From Pyrenophora tritici-repentis (lineage: Eukaryota > Ascomycota > Dothideomycetes > Pleosporales > Pleosporaceae), in the NCBI RefSeq assembly GCF_003171515.1, contig NC_089399.1, positions 2,170,001 through 2,234,000 of the forward strand: 64,000 nucleotides of DNA. The letters run 5' to 3'. The position numbers and the translations under genes are program-made. Positions 10,507-21,050 of the stretch are shown here, in pieces. Numbering within the stretch: the first letter of the stretch is position 1; every line of letters begins with the position of its first letter. Under the pieces are notes generated by a model. That model was not told where the DNA came from. It ran no database searches and was given only the letters and a program-made list of their open reading frames with translations.

Positions 10507-11158
10507 TTGCAGAGATTTTACAGGTTAACAACTCCTGTTTAACTACAACAACAGTCTAGCGCGCCCGCCACAACGCCTGCGCAGACAAAACAGGCATTAG
10601 AAACTAATTTTAGGAAGGCATTCAATGGAATTAAGACGAAAAGAGGTTAACTAGACCTTTTGCTCGACTCGAAAAGTTGGTGTTCGATGTCCTGCGCAGC
10701 TGTCAACACGTTATAACCGAATCACTTATTAAACATGTCAGACTATCCACTATATATACCTTCATGCTACAACTGCAGGAAAATCGGCCTTTTTGTAGTT
10801 CAACAAAACACTTTATATTAAATGAAAGTTTGATTTACCTCACATACGACCATAGGACACTGAGAACTAGTTCTCCCTCGCGATCCGTCAATTCTCGTTG
10901 TACCGTTTCCAGGTCAATTGACTGGTATAGTAACCGTTTTCGGTCATCGCGATCCTGTTGTCAGTTTACGGCACAGCGCCCACCACAGCCCACTTCAGAC
11001 TATTAACGGGCATTGAGCACTGGGAAATGTATGCGCTATGGAGCTTAGTGTGTGCTATTCTGACACTGGTGGCTGTCAAGTTTTTGGCGATAACCCGCCT
11101 CCTTTCCACAATCTTCACTCTCTCATACCGTCGAGTTTCTTTCCCTCCTAGCATCAAT
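10507..11158 (+). promoter_or_regulatory. Upstream region of the DUF3435 gene
   Basis: About 650 bp with no convincing coding sequence. A pyrimidine-rich stretch (11098-11155) precedes the ATG, as is common in filamentous fungal promoters. The region between pogo-1 and the recombinase is where a Starship 5' edge would have to lie, but I cannot define one by eye. Confidence 0.4.
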
Positions 11159-13920
11159 ATGGCTCCTCCTAAGAAAAAATCTAAGGTCGATCTTTCACAT
11201 CTACGCTCTCTTGTTCATCAGGAGAAAGCACCTGCTCCGCTTACAGCCGATGATATCAAAAACATGATGATCCCGTCAAGCTTTAAGGCGCACGAGTATA
11301 CAATGTCTCTATGGGCAGAGTAAGTATTTAAACTTATGATAAAATTACCTTCGCTCATATTATAGCTTCACTGAATCAGTTTTACAAGAGCCCAAAAGCG
11401 CTACGATTGAATCAGCGCCAACAGTGTTTCGAATCCAGCTTTTCCTTCGTTGGCTTGCAGCAACAAGGACAGGGCAGCTGGAAGAGAACATCACGGATAC
11501 AACAATTCGCAACCGGTTATCATCGCTCAAACGAGCCATTAAGCTTTATACTGGCTACCAGTATAGTGCATTACAGAACAAGGAGCTCGAAACATTCATT
11601 CAGAAGGACCTCGTGCAGAAAGATGAGCTTGCAACTGGCGCTTACACAAAAGCAATTGCTCCTTTGCCCGTAGCAGAGGACCTGATCCAGTTTATGTGGA
11701 TGTGCGATGAATATCAACATCCACATCCACGAGCACGCCTACAGCTGGCGTTCTCAGTCGTACTTATGACTCTATTAGGCAGCCGCCCGGGTGAGTTCAT
11801 TGAGTCAGGAGCATGGAAGCACAGCAACGAAGGACTCCTTTATGGGGATATCGATCTAGTCCGATACCAAAACGGCACATACACAGGGTACCTTCTCCAC
11901 CTACGGTTACGCAATCGCAAGGGCCATCGAAACAACAAAAAGCATTCGTAAGCATAATCTATTACAGTAGCATTTGTACAGGAGAGCTGACTAGATAGCG
12001 AAGCCCTATCATGCTTTTATACGAAGAAGCAGAAATGCGATCTATGTGTCCAGTTACTTATTTCCTAGCCTTGGCCCTAGCAGATGGCGTCTTTGATGGT
12101 TGTGAATCCTTTGAGGACATCGAAGCAAAAGAGTTACCACCAGGAAGCTCATTGTACAAATATCGCTACAAGTCAGAAGCAAAACAAAGGCCGATATTGC
12201 GAAGCATCAACCCCAATGGCATAGTCTCGGACAACGAGATCCTCACATACAACTGCTTCAACAACATGCTAAAGGGAATCGGGCAGCGAGCTGGATATGA
12301 AGATAGGCTGAGTGCATACTGCTTTCGCAGGGCTTATGCCAAAGCAGTAGAAAGTAAGAAGCAACCTATACAATGCGATACCTTGAGCTTAGCTGACTAT
12401 TTTGCAGAGACAGCTACACCTGCCCAGAGGAGACTATTAATGGGTCATACCAACGATGATACAGTAATGTATTATATATCTGGTATCGTTGGGGTGGATA
12501 GTCAATCCATGGTCCATGGGAGAGAGCAAAAGTCAGAACTTATCGACGAAAACACCTCTATGATGTCAAAACGAAACCTACTAGCACCTATGCCACCTGG
12601 ATCTCAACTTACGGATCGTCCAAGTAGGAACGCGGATTTAACTGATAGCCCGGTCATTACTCTTCCAGAACGTACTCCAAGCCAAGAGTATGCATTACGC
12701 CGCCAATCAAGAACGGTTGCATACCGTAAGCAGCGCGGAGACTTCTTTGATGGGAAGCTATTGGCTCCTCCATGCGCAGTCACACCAACTCATCAAGCAG
12801 CTTCAGATTCTCAAAATACAGGGTCGAATCCTTTACGCTCTCCGTCGCGCTATCTCAAGGCGCTGTGGAAATTTGAACCAGAACGGGAGGCTATCGCAAA
12901 ATTGATGTACAACTACTCTGCGAGCAAAGTCACGCCATACAGCGGCGCGGCTAGCAGGATCGAGATTCCAATTGGTGACATCCTTCAGCCGATGATAAAA
13001 CTAGCTCACCCGAAGAAAGAGCGATATGTATACGCATCCGCTGGACCGACAAAGGATAATTGCTGCAGTGTGTGTGGATACCAATTCACTGGCAAGTACG
13101 TAGTATTACTTCGTTGGAAGGGAACAGAACTGACTCCGATAGATCAAGACCAGACCGTATGAACGAACATTTGCTTAGCTGTGCTCGCAAGCAGCATATT
13201 CAAGGGGCGCGTCAACATATGATCAGACAATTCGATTTCATCAACCGCTGTGCGTGGCACGACTGCAACAACAGCTTCCGTAACAAGTCTTGCGGCACAA
13301 ACTCTCTCCATATGACAAGGCACCTCAAAGACATGCAATCCCACCAGTGCCTCTGGAACGCTTGCTATCAGACCTTTGGTAGTTACGAAGAGCTTGCCTA
13401 CCATGTGTCAGATAAGCATCAAGTCCCCAACGAATGGACGATACTTACAAAGATGCACTATTGCTTCGAGCACGACGGGTGGTGCCGATCTAACCAGCAA
13501 TGGGAACAGCATATTAGACTCCAACACCTCCCAGAGCTTACGAACTTCTGCGGGCTTATACGCCTTGGTAGCGTAGTAGTGGTCGCTGCACATTGCCTGC
13601 TGTGCCTTGGCGACACTGATGCGCCATTGCAAGTCCGCTTCGCCCAGTTCGATAGCGCTTTTAACCTGCATAAACATATGAAAAAGCATCTGGCACAACT
13701 ACCACCTTTATCTGAATGCCCACATCCACACTGCCAGAGCAGCCTGGACTCTGAAGCGGAGTTTTGGAGCCATGCCGAAGATGTCCACGGCATGCCACCT
13801 TTCGGACCTCGCAGAGCCACGGGAAAGCGGAAAATGCCGGAGGACCTAGATGACATGGAGGATAGCACGAGTGACATGAACAGCGGGTTGCAGGACTGCG
13901 ATAATGAGTTGCAGGGATAA
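11159..13920 (+). CDS. DUF3435 tyrosine recombinase with C-terminal zinc fingers (captain-like)
   Basis: Four exons (11159-11319, 11366-11947, 12004-13095, 13143-13920) join in frame into 870 aa; all introns are GT-AG and 46-56 nt. The N-terminus has an SV40-like nuclear signal (PPKKKSKV). The catalytic set of the Crypton/Starship tyrosine recombinases is present: Arg194 in GSRPGEF, Tyr353-x-x-Arg356 (YCFR), His396 in LMGH and a Tyr404/405 nucleophile in MYYIS. The last exon (residues about 612-870) carries several C2H2-like fingers and an acidic tail. DUF3435 proteins include the captains that move giant Starship elements; they sit first at the 5' end and point inward. This gene points right, towards MADS-like and NLR genes. 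Zinc-finger forms also occur outside Starships, so the captain role is inference. Confidence 0.82.
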
Positions 13921-14147
13921 AGATCCATGGGGCGCGGTAACCGTGGAATGCAGGGCTTGTGTGACTTCGGCGCTTAGAGCGGGATTGGCGGTACCACTAC
14001 TTCGGTAGGTATGTATACTGGCAACGGTTTACAGAATACAGGATCGTGCAACACAATCCAGTAGTTATAGTCAATGCATAAATAGCATCGTATCGCGAAC
14101 ATGAATATCCTAAGTTTGTTAATTAAAAACAACCACACACTCGTAGC

Positions 14148-14894
14148 ATGGCTTCGCCTAAGGAATCCGAGTGGTCTGAGCGTCGCCTCGCCAAGCTTAG
14201 GAGGCGCATGAACCGTTCCCCAACACCATTGCCCTCACCCGTGCTATCGCGGTCTCCTTCTCCACTAGCCTTGCCACCTCCGCTTCATACAGAGCAACAA
14301 GCACAGTCTGACGGCTACCCCGAGCTATTGCATCCGCAACCTCGTCTTAAATATGACCCCTCTAAGTCCCCCCGATTTTCCGACCTATGCCAGCAACTTC
14401 CCGAGCCAGACAAACAAGCCCACCGAGGCTTCCTCGAATCACAACTCCACGATATCCTCGCAGAGCTCGACAAAACTCCGTCTACAACATTATCTCTTCG
14501 CCAACAACTTGAGTCCCAAGCGCACGACATCCTTAGGTTGCTAAACGGTCTTCCGCCTGAACCATGTACTTGTCCACAACACCCAGATACGGCTAAAGAC
14601 CTAGGCGAGGCCAGAGCGGATAACAGCAAGGTCATGCACCTTGTACTAGAACCTTCCTCTAGTTCTTGACAAAGCTAATTTTGTTTACAGATCCCCGCGA
14701 AAGTACCTAAAGCATACCTACCAGCTCCGAATAATCAATGCCGATTCAACACCCTACTCCGCAAAGCAAGTCAACTCTGCCAGAAAGCAGAAGCCGAAGT
14801 GTATATGAAGATTCGGATTGATGGTCGGTTCTATGTGTACAACTCGGTCGACCCGGCTTCTCGATTAGCATTCGAGCCTAGTGTATGCTTCTAG
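14148..14894 (+). CDS. Small MADS-box-like hypothetical protein
   Basis: Two exons (14148-14630 and 14691-14894; GT-AG intron of 60 nt) give 228 aa. The first half is proline/serine rich with predicted helices (FLESQLHDILAELD). The second exon encodes CRFNTLLRKASQLCQKAEAE followed by VYMKIRIDGRFYVYNS. This is reminiscent of the MADS-box pattern (LxKKAxELxxLCxxEVxxxI...GxxYxY), though short and divergent. It starts 227 bp after the DUF3435 gene, in the same direction. A DNA-binding role is inference from this resemblance only. Confidence 0.55.
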
Positions 14895-15884
14895 CACCTC
14901 TGCAAGATCATAGCTGACCGGCCTAGGCTCACGAGAAAGTCATAAACGTGGCAATCACCAGCGGCGAGCCGGCATATAATGGTTGAGATGTTTCAGGAAA
15001 GTGAAAGAAGGACATGATGCATTGAAGCGAGCATATATGATGGTAGATGGTTTTATTTGTCTTCTACATTGTACATCTCTAGATGCCTATATCTATATCT
15101 CTGTTAGCCTGTTTTATCCCTTAATATCCACGGGCATTGTACCTCGATAATCCCAAGAATCAGTGCTTGACAGCGTGTTGTATCTTCGCATTGTACTCCT
15201 CCGAAAAAGCTTATCGCAAAGCTTCCGTTGAGTCGACGCGGTCACGCGAATGATTCGACGATAGGCTAATACAATAGTCATGATGGTTTGAATGTAAAAT
15301 TTTGTAGCAACGTTGGTTTGAGAATGTGTCTATATAATTATAGCATGCTGTTGCAAGAAGCTGTATTATAGACCCTATGTTTCTTGTCCTAGCTACGTCC
15401 AAAGTGCTATCCAACACTGAGTCTGCCGCTTTTGTCGCCTCTACAGGATCCCGCAGTGCCAGAACGAAGGGACTGGCGGACATAATTAGAGCCAACGCGT
15501 TCAAAAAAATTCGGCCCACAATTTCCAGATGCGGTAACCTATCACACCAGATTTAAGCGCGCGCAAGGCGTCAGGTTTCCGTCTGCGGAGACCTAACACC
15601 GGGACTAAGGTTCGGCACTAGCACAGCCCCATCAGTGTGCATACAGATCTCCACAGCATCAACAGGAAACAGTATGCCAGTAATCTATATCTTGCTAACC
15701 AGGTGGTCTCATGCGCACAACAGAATTTTATTCGCGAACAAGTACCTTGACCCGAAGCGCTTTAATACAAAGGTAGACCTTTAGTTGTCACCAGACTTTT
15801 CTACATAGATATTCCATATCTATATAACACTTGTTACTTTAGGCGCTTTACCCAGTGAGGTAGACTACATCTTGCTTGTACATC
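14895..15884. other. Intergenic, 1 kb, only a weak minus-strand ORF
   Basis: A 102-codon minus-strand frame at 15211-15519 starts MGRIFLNALALIMSAS, a hydrophobic segment, but has no recognisable domain and may be spurious or a remnant. A TATA-like TATCTATATAAC lies near 15817, about 65 bp before the NLR1 ATG. Nothing else was seen. Confidence 0.4.
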
Positions 15885-16146
15885 ATGAGTACTAGCTCTT
15901 ATCAGCACGCCTCTGAGGCATGTACGACAGAAAGCGAGCGAGACGCCCTCCGTTGGAAAATTCGAAACGCTAGATACCTGTTGGAGTGGGTGAACCGTAC
16001 GCATAGGGAAGAAGTTGAGGATTGACTGAGGTTGTATTGTACAAGCTATGGAAAGTTTATGTAGGTGAGTGACCATAAACAGCGCTAGTCTCAGATAGGC
16101 ATCGTCCCATCACCAAACCGTGACACACCCCCCAGTTGTCACCAAG

Positions 16147-17235
16147 TCAGTGAGTTGGTGATAACTGACCTGTATCCAGCAGATGAACCACGAATGATGT
16201 ACCACCACTAGGTGGTTGGCCGTCATCTACCTGAATCTTGTCTCTATACTGTTGACGTGAAGCCCATTCATTTAGGGCGTCCTTTATTTGCTTCGAAATC
16301 TTAGGATCCTTTTGAGCTTGTTCAACCTTGCGGACTCCAATAGGTGCTGGTGTCCAGTCTTTTGGTCGACCTGGGTGAAGTGGATTGAGTATCCAGCAGT
16401 CGGGTAAAGCGTGTGACAGCCCACAAACACAAGGTAGGTTTGCAATCCCAAGCTTAGCAGCTGAGGTAGATAGCACACTTGACTCAGTGGCAGTGGTCTG
16501 GGCAGCTCGGCGGATGTACTTCGTCATCTTTTCGACGTAGGCGGGCAAGCTGAGTAGATTTGTACCGTTTATCTCGTGTTCGTATATCTGATCGAGGCAG
16601 GTAGCAGCGTAGTTTGGATAGTGAGCTTGGCAGGCAATCAGGAAATCCTCCTGAGGCCTGTAGCTAGTTGTCTCTGGTAGGTTGATCGATTGGCATTGAG
16701 AAGTGATGTGTATCCAGTCAGCCATCCATTCATCGAGTTTCTTTAGGTTGCGTGGAGCGGTCTTCAGATTGGTGTATCTTGCTATCAAGTCGCGACTCCG
16801 ATCGGCTGTAGAAGGACAGAATTGCTTCTTGAGAGCGACAAGTCGATCGTACACAGTAGGGAGATCCTGTATTAGGTAGAGATGACGCGTGGCGATAGAC
16901 CTAGTGATCTCTGTATTTAGCTGCACCAGAGCTCTCTCTTGTTTCTGCAGCGTGATCTCGTCGAGTCTCCATTGTTCAACCTCCCATCGGTAGGAATCAC
17001 GATCCTCAGTGGATAGATCAGAGAGCTTGGAAGCTCTAGCCTTATAGTCGGTGAGCTGAGGCTTAGGATTGGCAGCCTCTAGGTCAGGCAGGCTCTCCTT
17101 TGGTGTATCTGGATTGACGTATTGCCAGATCTTGTGATCCTTCGCGAAGTCTCTGCAGAGAAAGATCCAGTTGAACCAGTCATCTGGTGTATTAAGGATA
17201 ACAGTAACTCGAGTTACTGCTGATCCTGTAGCCAT
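16147..17235 (-). CDS. copia-type gag of the gag-only element
   Basis: Intact 362-aa Gag starting MATGSAVTRVTVILN. The core has the tryptophan-rich start (DDWFNWIFLCRDF) and a long helical region. A compact zinc knuckle CX1CX3HX4C (CVCGLSHALPDC) is followed by a short C-terminus, ending 21 bp before the 3' LTR. It resembles the gag at 1001-2335 in architecture and start, so both belong to the same broad copia lineage. No pol follows. Being intact, it could still package RNA using the enzymes of another element. Confidence 0.85.
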   Translation of the reverse strand: MATGSAVTRVTVILNTPDDWFNWIFLCRDFAKDHKIWQYVNPDTPKESLPDLEAANPKPQLTDYKARASKLSDLSTEDRDSYRWEVEQWRLDEITLQKQERALVQLNTEITRSIATRHLYLIQDLPTVYDRLVALKKQFCPSTADRSRDLIARYTNLKTAPRNLKKLDEWMADWIHITSQCQSINLPETTSYRPQEDFLIACQAHYPNYAATCLDQIYEHEINGTNLLSLPAYVEKMTKYIRRAAQTTATESSVLSTSAAKLGIANLPCVCGLSHALPDCWILNPLHPGRPKDWTPAPIGVRKVEQAQKDPKISKQIKDALNEWASRQQYRDKIQVDDGQPPSGGTSFVVHLLDTGQLSPTH

Positions 17236-17269
17236 TGTGTGCGTAGAACAGACGTAGCAATCGTGCGTT

Positions 17270-17475
17270 ATAGTGGACGCGGGGTAATCGAGCGCTGTGG
17301 TGGACGCGGGGTAATCGTGCGGCTATGAGGGGCCTAGTAATCGAGCGCTGTGGTGGACGCGGGGTAATCGTGCGGCTATGAGGGGCCTAGTAATCGTGCG
17401 CTATGAGGGACGCGGTAATCGTGCGGCTATGAGGGGCCTAGTAATCGTGCGCTATGAGGGACGCGGTAATCGGGA
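17270..17475 (-). repeat. Tandem minisatellite in the gag leader
   Basis: GGTAATCG[AT]GCG-type units with GGACGCGG and GAGGGGCCTAGTAATCG blocks repeat about six times between the PBS and the gag ATG. It lies within the transcribed leader, so copy number can vary without harming gag. Confidence 0.8.
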
Positions 17476-18594
17476 AATGAGTACAATCAGGATGCAGCCG
17501 GGCTCATAACTGTTGGAGTGGGTGAACCGTACGCATAGGGAAGAAGTTGAGGATTGACTGAGGTTGTATTGTACAAGCTATGGAAAGTTTATGTAGGTGA
17601 GTGACCATAAACAGCGCTAGTCTCAGATAGGCATCGTCCCATCACCAAACCGTGACAAAATCCCCGCTTCGTAGGCCGAGAGTCGCAGCTTGCCGAGCTA
17701 GAAGCTAAGCTCTTCAGCAACGAACACACCACTACTACACTAGCCATAGTTGGGCCAGGCGGAACTGGCAAGACGCAGCTCGCGCTCGAGGTTGCACACA
17801 GAACAAGGCAGAAGAATAAGAACTGCTCGGTCCTCTGGATGGATGCGAGCAATGAAGTCAGTCTCTACCAGTCGTATGCAAGTGTTGCGCAGAAGCTCAA
17901 TATTGCAGGCTGGGACGATGATCAGGCCGACATAAAGCAGCTTGTAAAACGCTGTGTAGTAGAGATTAGTGCGCGGCACTGCTTGCTAATCTTCGACAAC
18001 ACAGAGCACATCACTCTGCAATCTAGCGGCTCGTCCACGACAGAAGCCGCAGACTTAGCCAATTGTCTGCCGCAGTCTAAGCTATGTTCTGTCATCTTCA
18101 CAACAACCAACACCGACACAGCTCGAGCGCTAGCTCCACAAAACATCATATCGCTGCGAGAGCTGACACTAGATGCGGCACTGAAGATGCTGCAAGTCCG
18201 CTTAGCGAGGCCACTTGCGAACACTGAGCAGCAGGAAGCTGAGCACTTGCTAAGAGCGCTATCATATCTTCCTCTAGCAGTCATGCAAGCAGCGGCCTGT
18301 ACAAAGGCTAGCGGTATGACGGTGCAGGAGTATCGATCACGACTGGACGATCATAAAAAACTTGCTATCGAGCACAGCGGCGACCTGTCTGAGGGTAAGC
18401 TACAAGGTGCTGGTGTGAAAGATCCTGTAGCTGCTACACTGTTTCTCTCTATATATGAGATCAGGCGCGATAATGCGCTTGCTGCAGATTATCTATTTCT
18501 TGTTGCATGCGTAGAACGAAAAGATATCTCGCTCGATCTTCTAGAGGCAGCCTCGCCGCAAGCAAGAGAAGACGCTATTAGAGTACTAGACAAG

Positions 18595-18752
18595 CAGAGA
18601 TGTCAACAAGCAAGTCAAGCTGGCTTGATTCTTATCGATTGCAGATCACAGACCATTCTCTGGGACGTGCCACTGTGCACGAGCCTCTATATTGTCTGTG
18701 ATCTGCAATCGATAAGAATCAAGCCAGCTTGACTTGCTTGTTGACATCTCTG
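18595..18752. mobile_element. MITE family C (158 bp, hAT-type hairpin) in NLR1
   Basis: Perfect 59-bp inverted arms (18595-18653 and 18694-18752) around a 40-bp loop. The flanks carry a perfect 8-bp duplication TAGACAAG (18587-18594, 18753-18760). The tip CAGAGATGTCAACAAGCAAG matches the left end of the hAT at 31528 at 17 of 20 positions, so that hAT family is its likely mobiliser. Confidence 0.95.
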
Positions 18753-19054
18753 TAGACAAGTATGCGCTCGTCACCAGGCGACCTGCTGAGTCTGCACTCG
18801 ATGTTCATCGACTAGTCCATCGAGCTCTACGCAAGCAGCTGCAAGCGCAGGGACTTAAACAATGGACTCAGTGCACTATCACACAGCTACTTCGTGTGTT
18901 CCCGGACGATAATCATAGTAACAGAAGCAAGTGGAGACGACTCCTCCCACATGCCCAATACGCTCTCTCGCACAGCCAGATGAACGAAGACGATAATGAA
19001 AGATTACATCTCGCATGGAAATGTGCTATGACTCTACATAGTGACGGACGTTAT

Positions 19055-19558
19055 GAGGAGGCGGAAGAGCTATTCGTGCAAGTGATGGAGACGCGCAAGA
19101 CGAAGCTAGGAGCGGACCATCCCGACACGCTGACCAGCATAGCCAACTTAGCATCGACATACTGGAACCAAGGCCGATGGAACGACGCCGAGAAGCTGAA
19201 TGTGCAAGTGATGGAGACTCGCAAGACGAAGCTAGGAGCGGGCCATCCCTCTACGCTGAACAGCATGGCCAATCTGGCGTCGACATACAGGAACCAAGGC
19301 CGATGGGACGACGCTGAGAAGCTGGAGGTGCAAGTGATGGAGACTCGCAAGACGAAGCTGGGAGCGGATCATCCCTCTACGCTGAACAGCATGGCCAACC
19401 TAGCATTGACATACTGGAACCAAGGCCGATGGAACGACGCCGAGAAGCTGAATGTGCAAGTGATGGAGACTCGCAAGACGAAGCTAGGAGCGGACCATCC
19501 CTCTACGCTGAACAGCATGCACAATCTCGCCTTCATGCTACAGTCACAAGCTCGTCAC
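19055..19558 (+). repeat. Four 126-bp TPR-coding repeats of NLR1
   Basis: Units begin at 19055, 19181, 19307 and 19433, each exactly 126 bp (42 aa, core VMETRKTKLGADHPSTLNSM). Units 2-4 are nearly identical in DNA as well as protein, including synonymous sites, which points to recent duplication or gene conversion. Confidence 0.95.
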
Positions 19559-19693
19559 GTGGAGGCTCTTGCACTAATAGAAAAATGCTTCCAATCGCGT
19601 CAGCAGGTCCTTGGCGAGCAACATCCCTACACACAGTCGTCGTTTGACACGCTGAATAGCTGGCGAGCGGAATGTAGTGACGGAAATCCGTGA

Positions 19694-20834
19694 TGTTACC
19701 GCTCAATGTAATGTAGATCTTAGAGCTAGATGTTTTAGATCTTATAAGGTAAGTGTGGCTTCTAAACGTATCTAGCTATGTAGCAATAGCGTGTATTACG
19801 AGGATTTTCGCGAAGAACCTTAAATTCAATCACTAGAGCGAATCCACGCAAAGCGACAATGGATCTATGCTAGGCGCGGGTATGAAGTGTGGCTATATGC
19901 GACGCGCGCGTGCACTACTAGAACAACAGCATCCTACAAAGTCGGAAATAAGAGCTGCCTAGGGCGGAGTGCTCAAAGCTGTAGTTCTTCGCCACAGCGC
20001 GTCTGTAGAAACGTTTCGATCTTGCTGTTTGTGCGGAGAAAATGCTGGGATGCACATGCTCCGCTTTGAATTGACCTTTTGAACCTGTAGTCTTAATCCT
20101 TGCTATCTTAGCTTTCTTTCTAGCCTACAGAGCCTTTCGAATACATGTACTGTCGCGAATGAACAAAGGGCGTTATAGGAGAGTCAATTAACAGCATTAA
20201 CAGAACGGGCGACAGCGTGACTAACGACGCGCATTTTGGCGTCGGAGGCTGATGTGCTAGGAGAAGGAGAGCTGTAGAATAGATGCGCATCGTACTTGTT
20301 TGTATTCAAGAACACTAGAGACAATCCGAGGGTCCGGATGAAAATATGTCCCGTTACACCGTGCGTCCCGGCAGGTAGGCACCGGTGCAAATCTTTGTAG
20401 TGGAGCCACAACCATCTGTGGACGATTATGAAAGTTGACCATGTCTACTGTAGCACGCCAGTCACTAACGGTCCATGTGGCCAAACCCCCTAAAGGAATG
20501 TCTTGATAACTTAGAGGCGGCAAAGCAGTTACCGGTATCCAAGGTAGACCAGAACACTGTATCCAGAAACACCGTATCCAGAACCCCGTTAACTTGAAAT
20601 GGACACAATAGTTTAAAATAGCATTGACGAGCAACTATAAAGAAGCAGTAGGAAGCCGTATTTGCTCAGATAGTGAAAATATTTAGTTCCCTCAGTACAA
20701 TCACACGAAACAGAAACGATCCATAGGGGGGCCATCTTAGCTTATTTAAGAATACTAAAGACACATGGTAAGTAGAAATGACGTAATGCGGAGATCGCGC
20801 TAACACCACCTAGCAGTCAAGGATTGGTAGCAAG
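19694..20834. other. Intergenic, 1.1 kb, no supported gene
   Basis: An open minus-strand frame of 125 codons (20257-20634) contains a CRDARC motif but no recognisable domain and no clear promoter. I do not call it a gene. Confidence 0.4.
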
Positions 20835-21050
20835 ATGACTACCCAAGCCAAGACCGGAACTACACCTAGTAGAAACTCGAGCCCAAGATACAACTCTGCA
20901 ATTATTATTGGTGTGGTTATAGCTATACTTTTAGCTTGCGTAATTTTGATTATTTACATCATGTGGAGAAGACGTCAAGGTGTACGGAAATCGAATCAGA
21001 TTCGTGATGGCGCTATGGAGGCCCATCATATGCTACCAAGTCAAGCGTAG
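20835..21050 (+). CDS. Small single-pass membrane protein
   Basis: 71 aa. A polar Ser/Thr-rich N-terminus of about 20 residues is followed by one strong transmembrane helix (IIIGVVIAILLACVILIIYI, residues about 24-43), then a basic stretch (WRRRQGVRK) and a short tail. By the positive-inside rule the C-terminus is cytosolic. The arrangement resembles the membrane-anchor exon of larger fungal surface proteins, so it could be the last part of a gene whose upstream exons I cannot recognise. Its last 10 bases overlap the convergent gene at 21041-22041. Confidence 0.5.
   Translation: MTTQAKTGTTPSRNSSPRYNSAIIIGVVIAILLACVILIIYIMWRRRQGVRKSNQIRDGAMEAHHMLPSQA

Larger units (their letters stand above)
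15979..17657 (-). mobile_element. Gag-only copia element (TR-GAG type) inside NLR1
   Basis: Two identical 147-bp LTRs (15979-16125 and 17511-17657; on the minus strand TGTCACGG...CTCCAACA) flank a single gag. The PBS beside the 5' LTR reads GTTATGAGCCCGGCTGC, complementary to the initiator tRNA-Met anticodon region, as in copia half-tRNA priming. A G-rich tract (ACTGGGGGGTG) abuts the 3' LTR. There is no 5-bp target duplication (ATACC on the left, AAATC on the right) in spite of the identical LTRs. Confidence 0.92.
15885..19693 (+). pseudogene. NLR1: NB-ARC/TPR receptor broken by two insertions
   Basis: The N-terminal piece (15885-15978, MSTSSYQHASE...) stops at a copia gag-only element (15979-17657). 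The NB-ARC resumes at 17659 with NPRFVGRE, Walker A GPGGTGKTQLA, Walker B CLLIFDN, VIFTTTN (RNBS-B-like) and LSYLPLAV (GLPL-like). MITE-C (18595-18752) then breaks RVLDK|YALVTRRP. Removing the MITE and one duplication leaves 1,869 nt, exactly 623 codons from 17659. The C-terminus is four nearly identical 42-aa TPR/kinesin-light-chain repeats. Fungal NLRs of this build act in heterokaryon incompatibility or biotic recognition, the repeats being the sensor. This copy cannot make a full receptor. Confidence 0.88.

Noticed and set aside
10507..10560. Starship 5' edge with a TTAC-type target
   Set aside because: TTAC followed by an A at about the right spacing occurs near 10519, but such short strings are common and no matching downstream copy could be identified.
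20257..20634. 125-codon minus-strand frame
   Set aside because: No signal peptide, domain or promoter evident; the Cys-containing motif alone is too weak.
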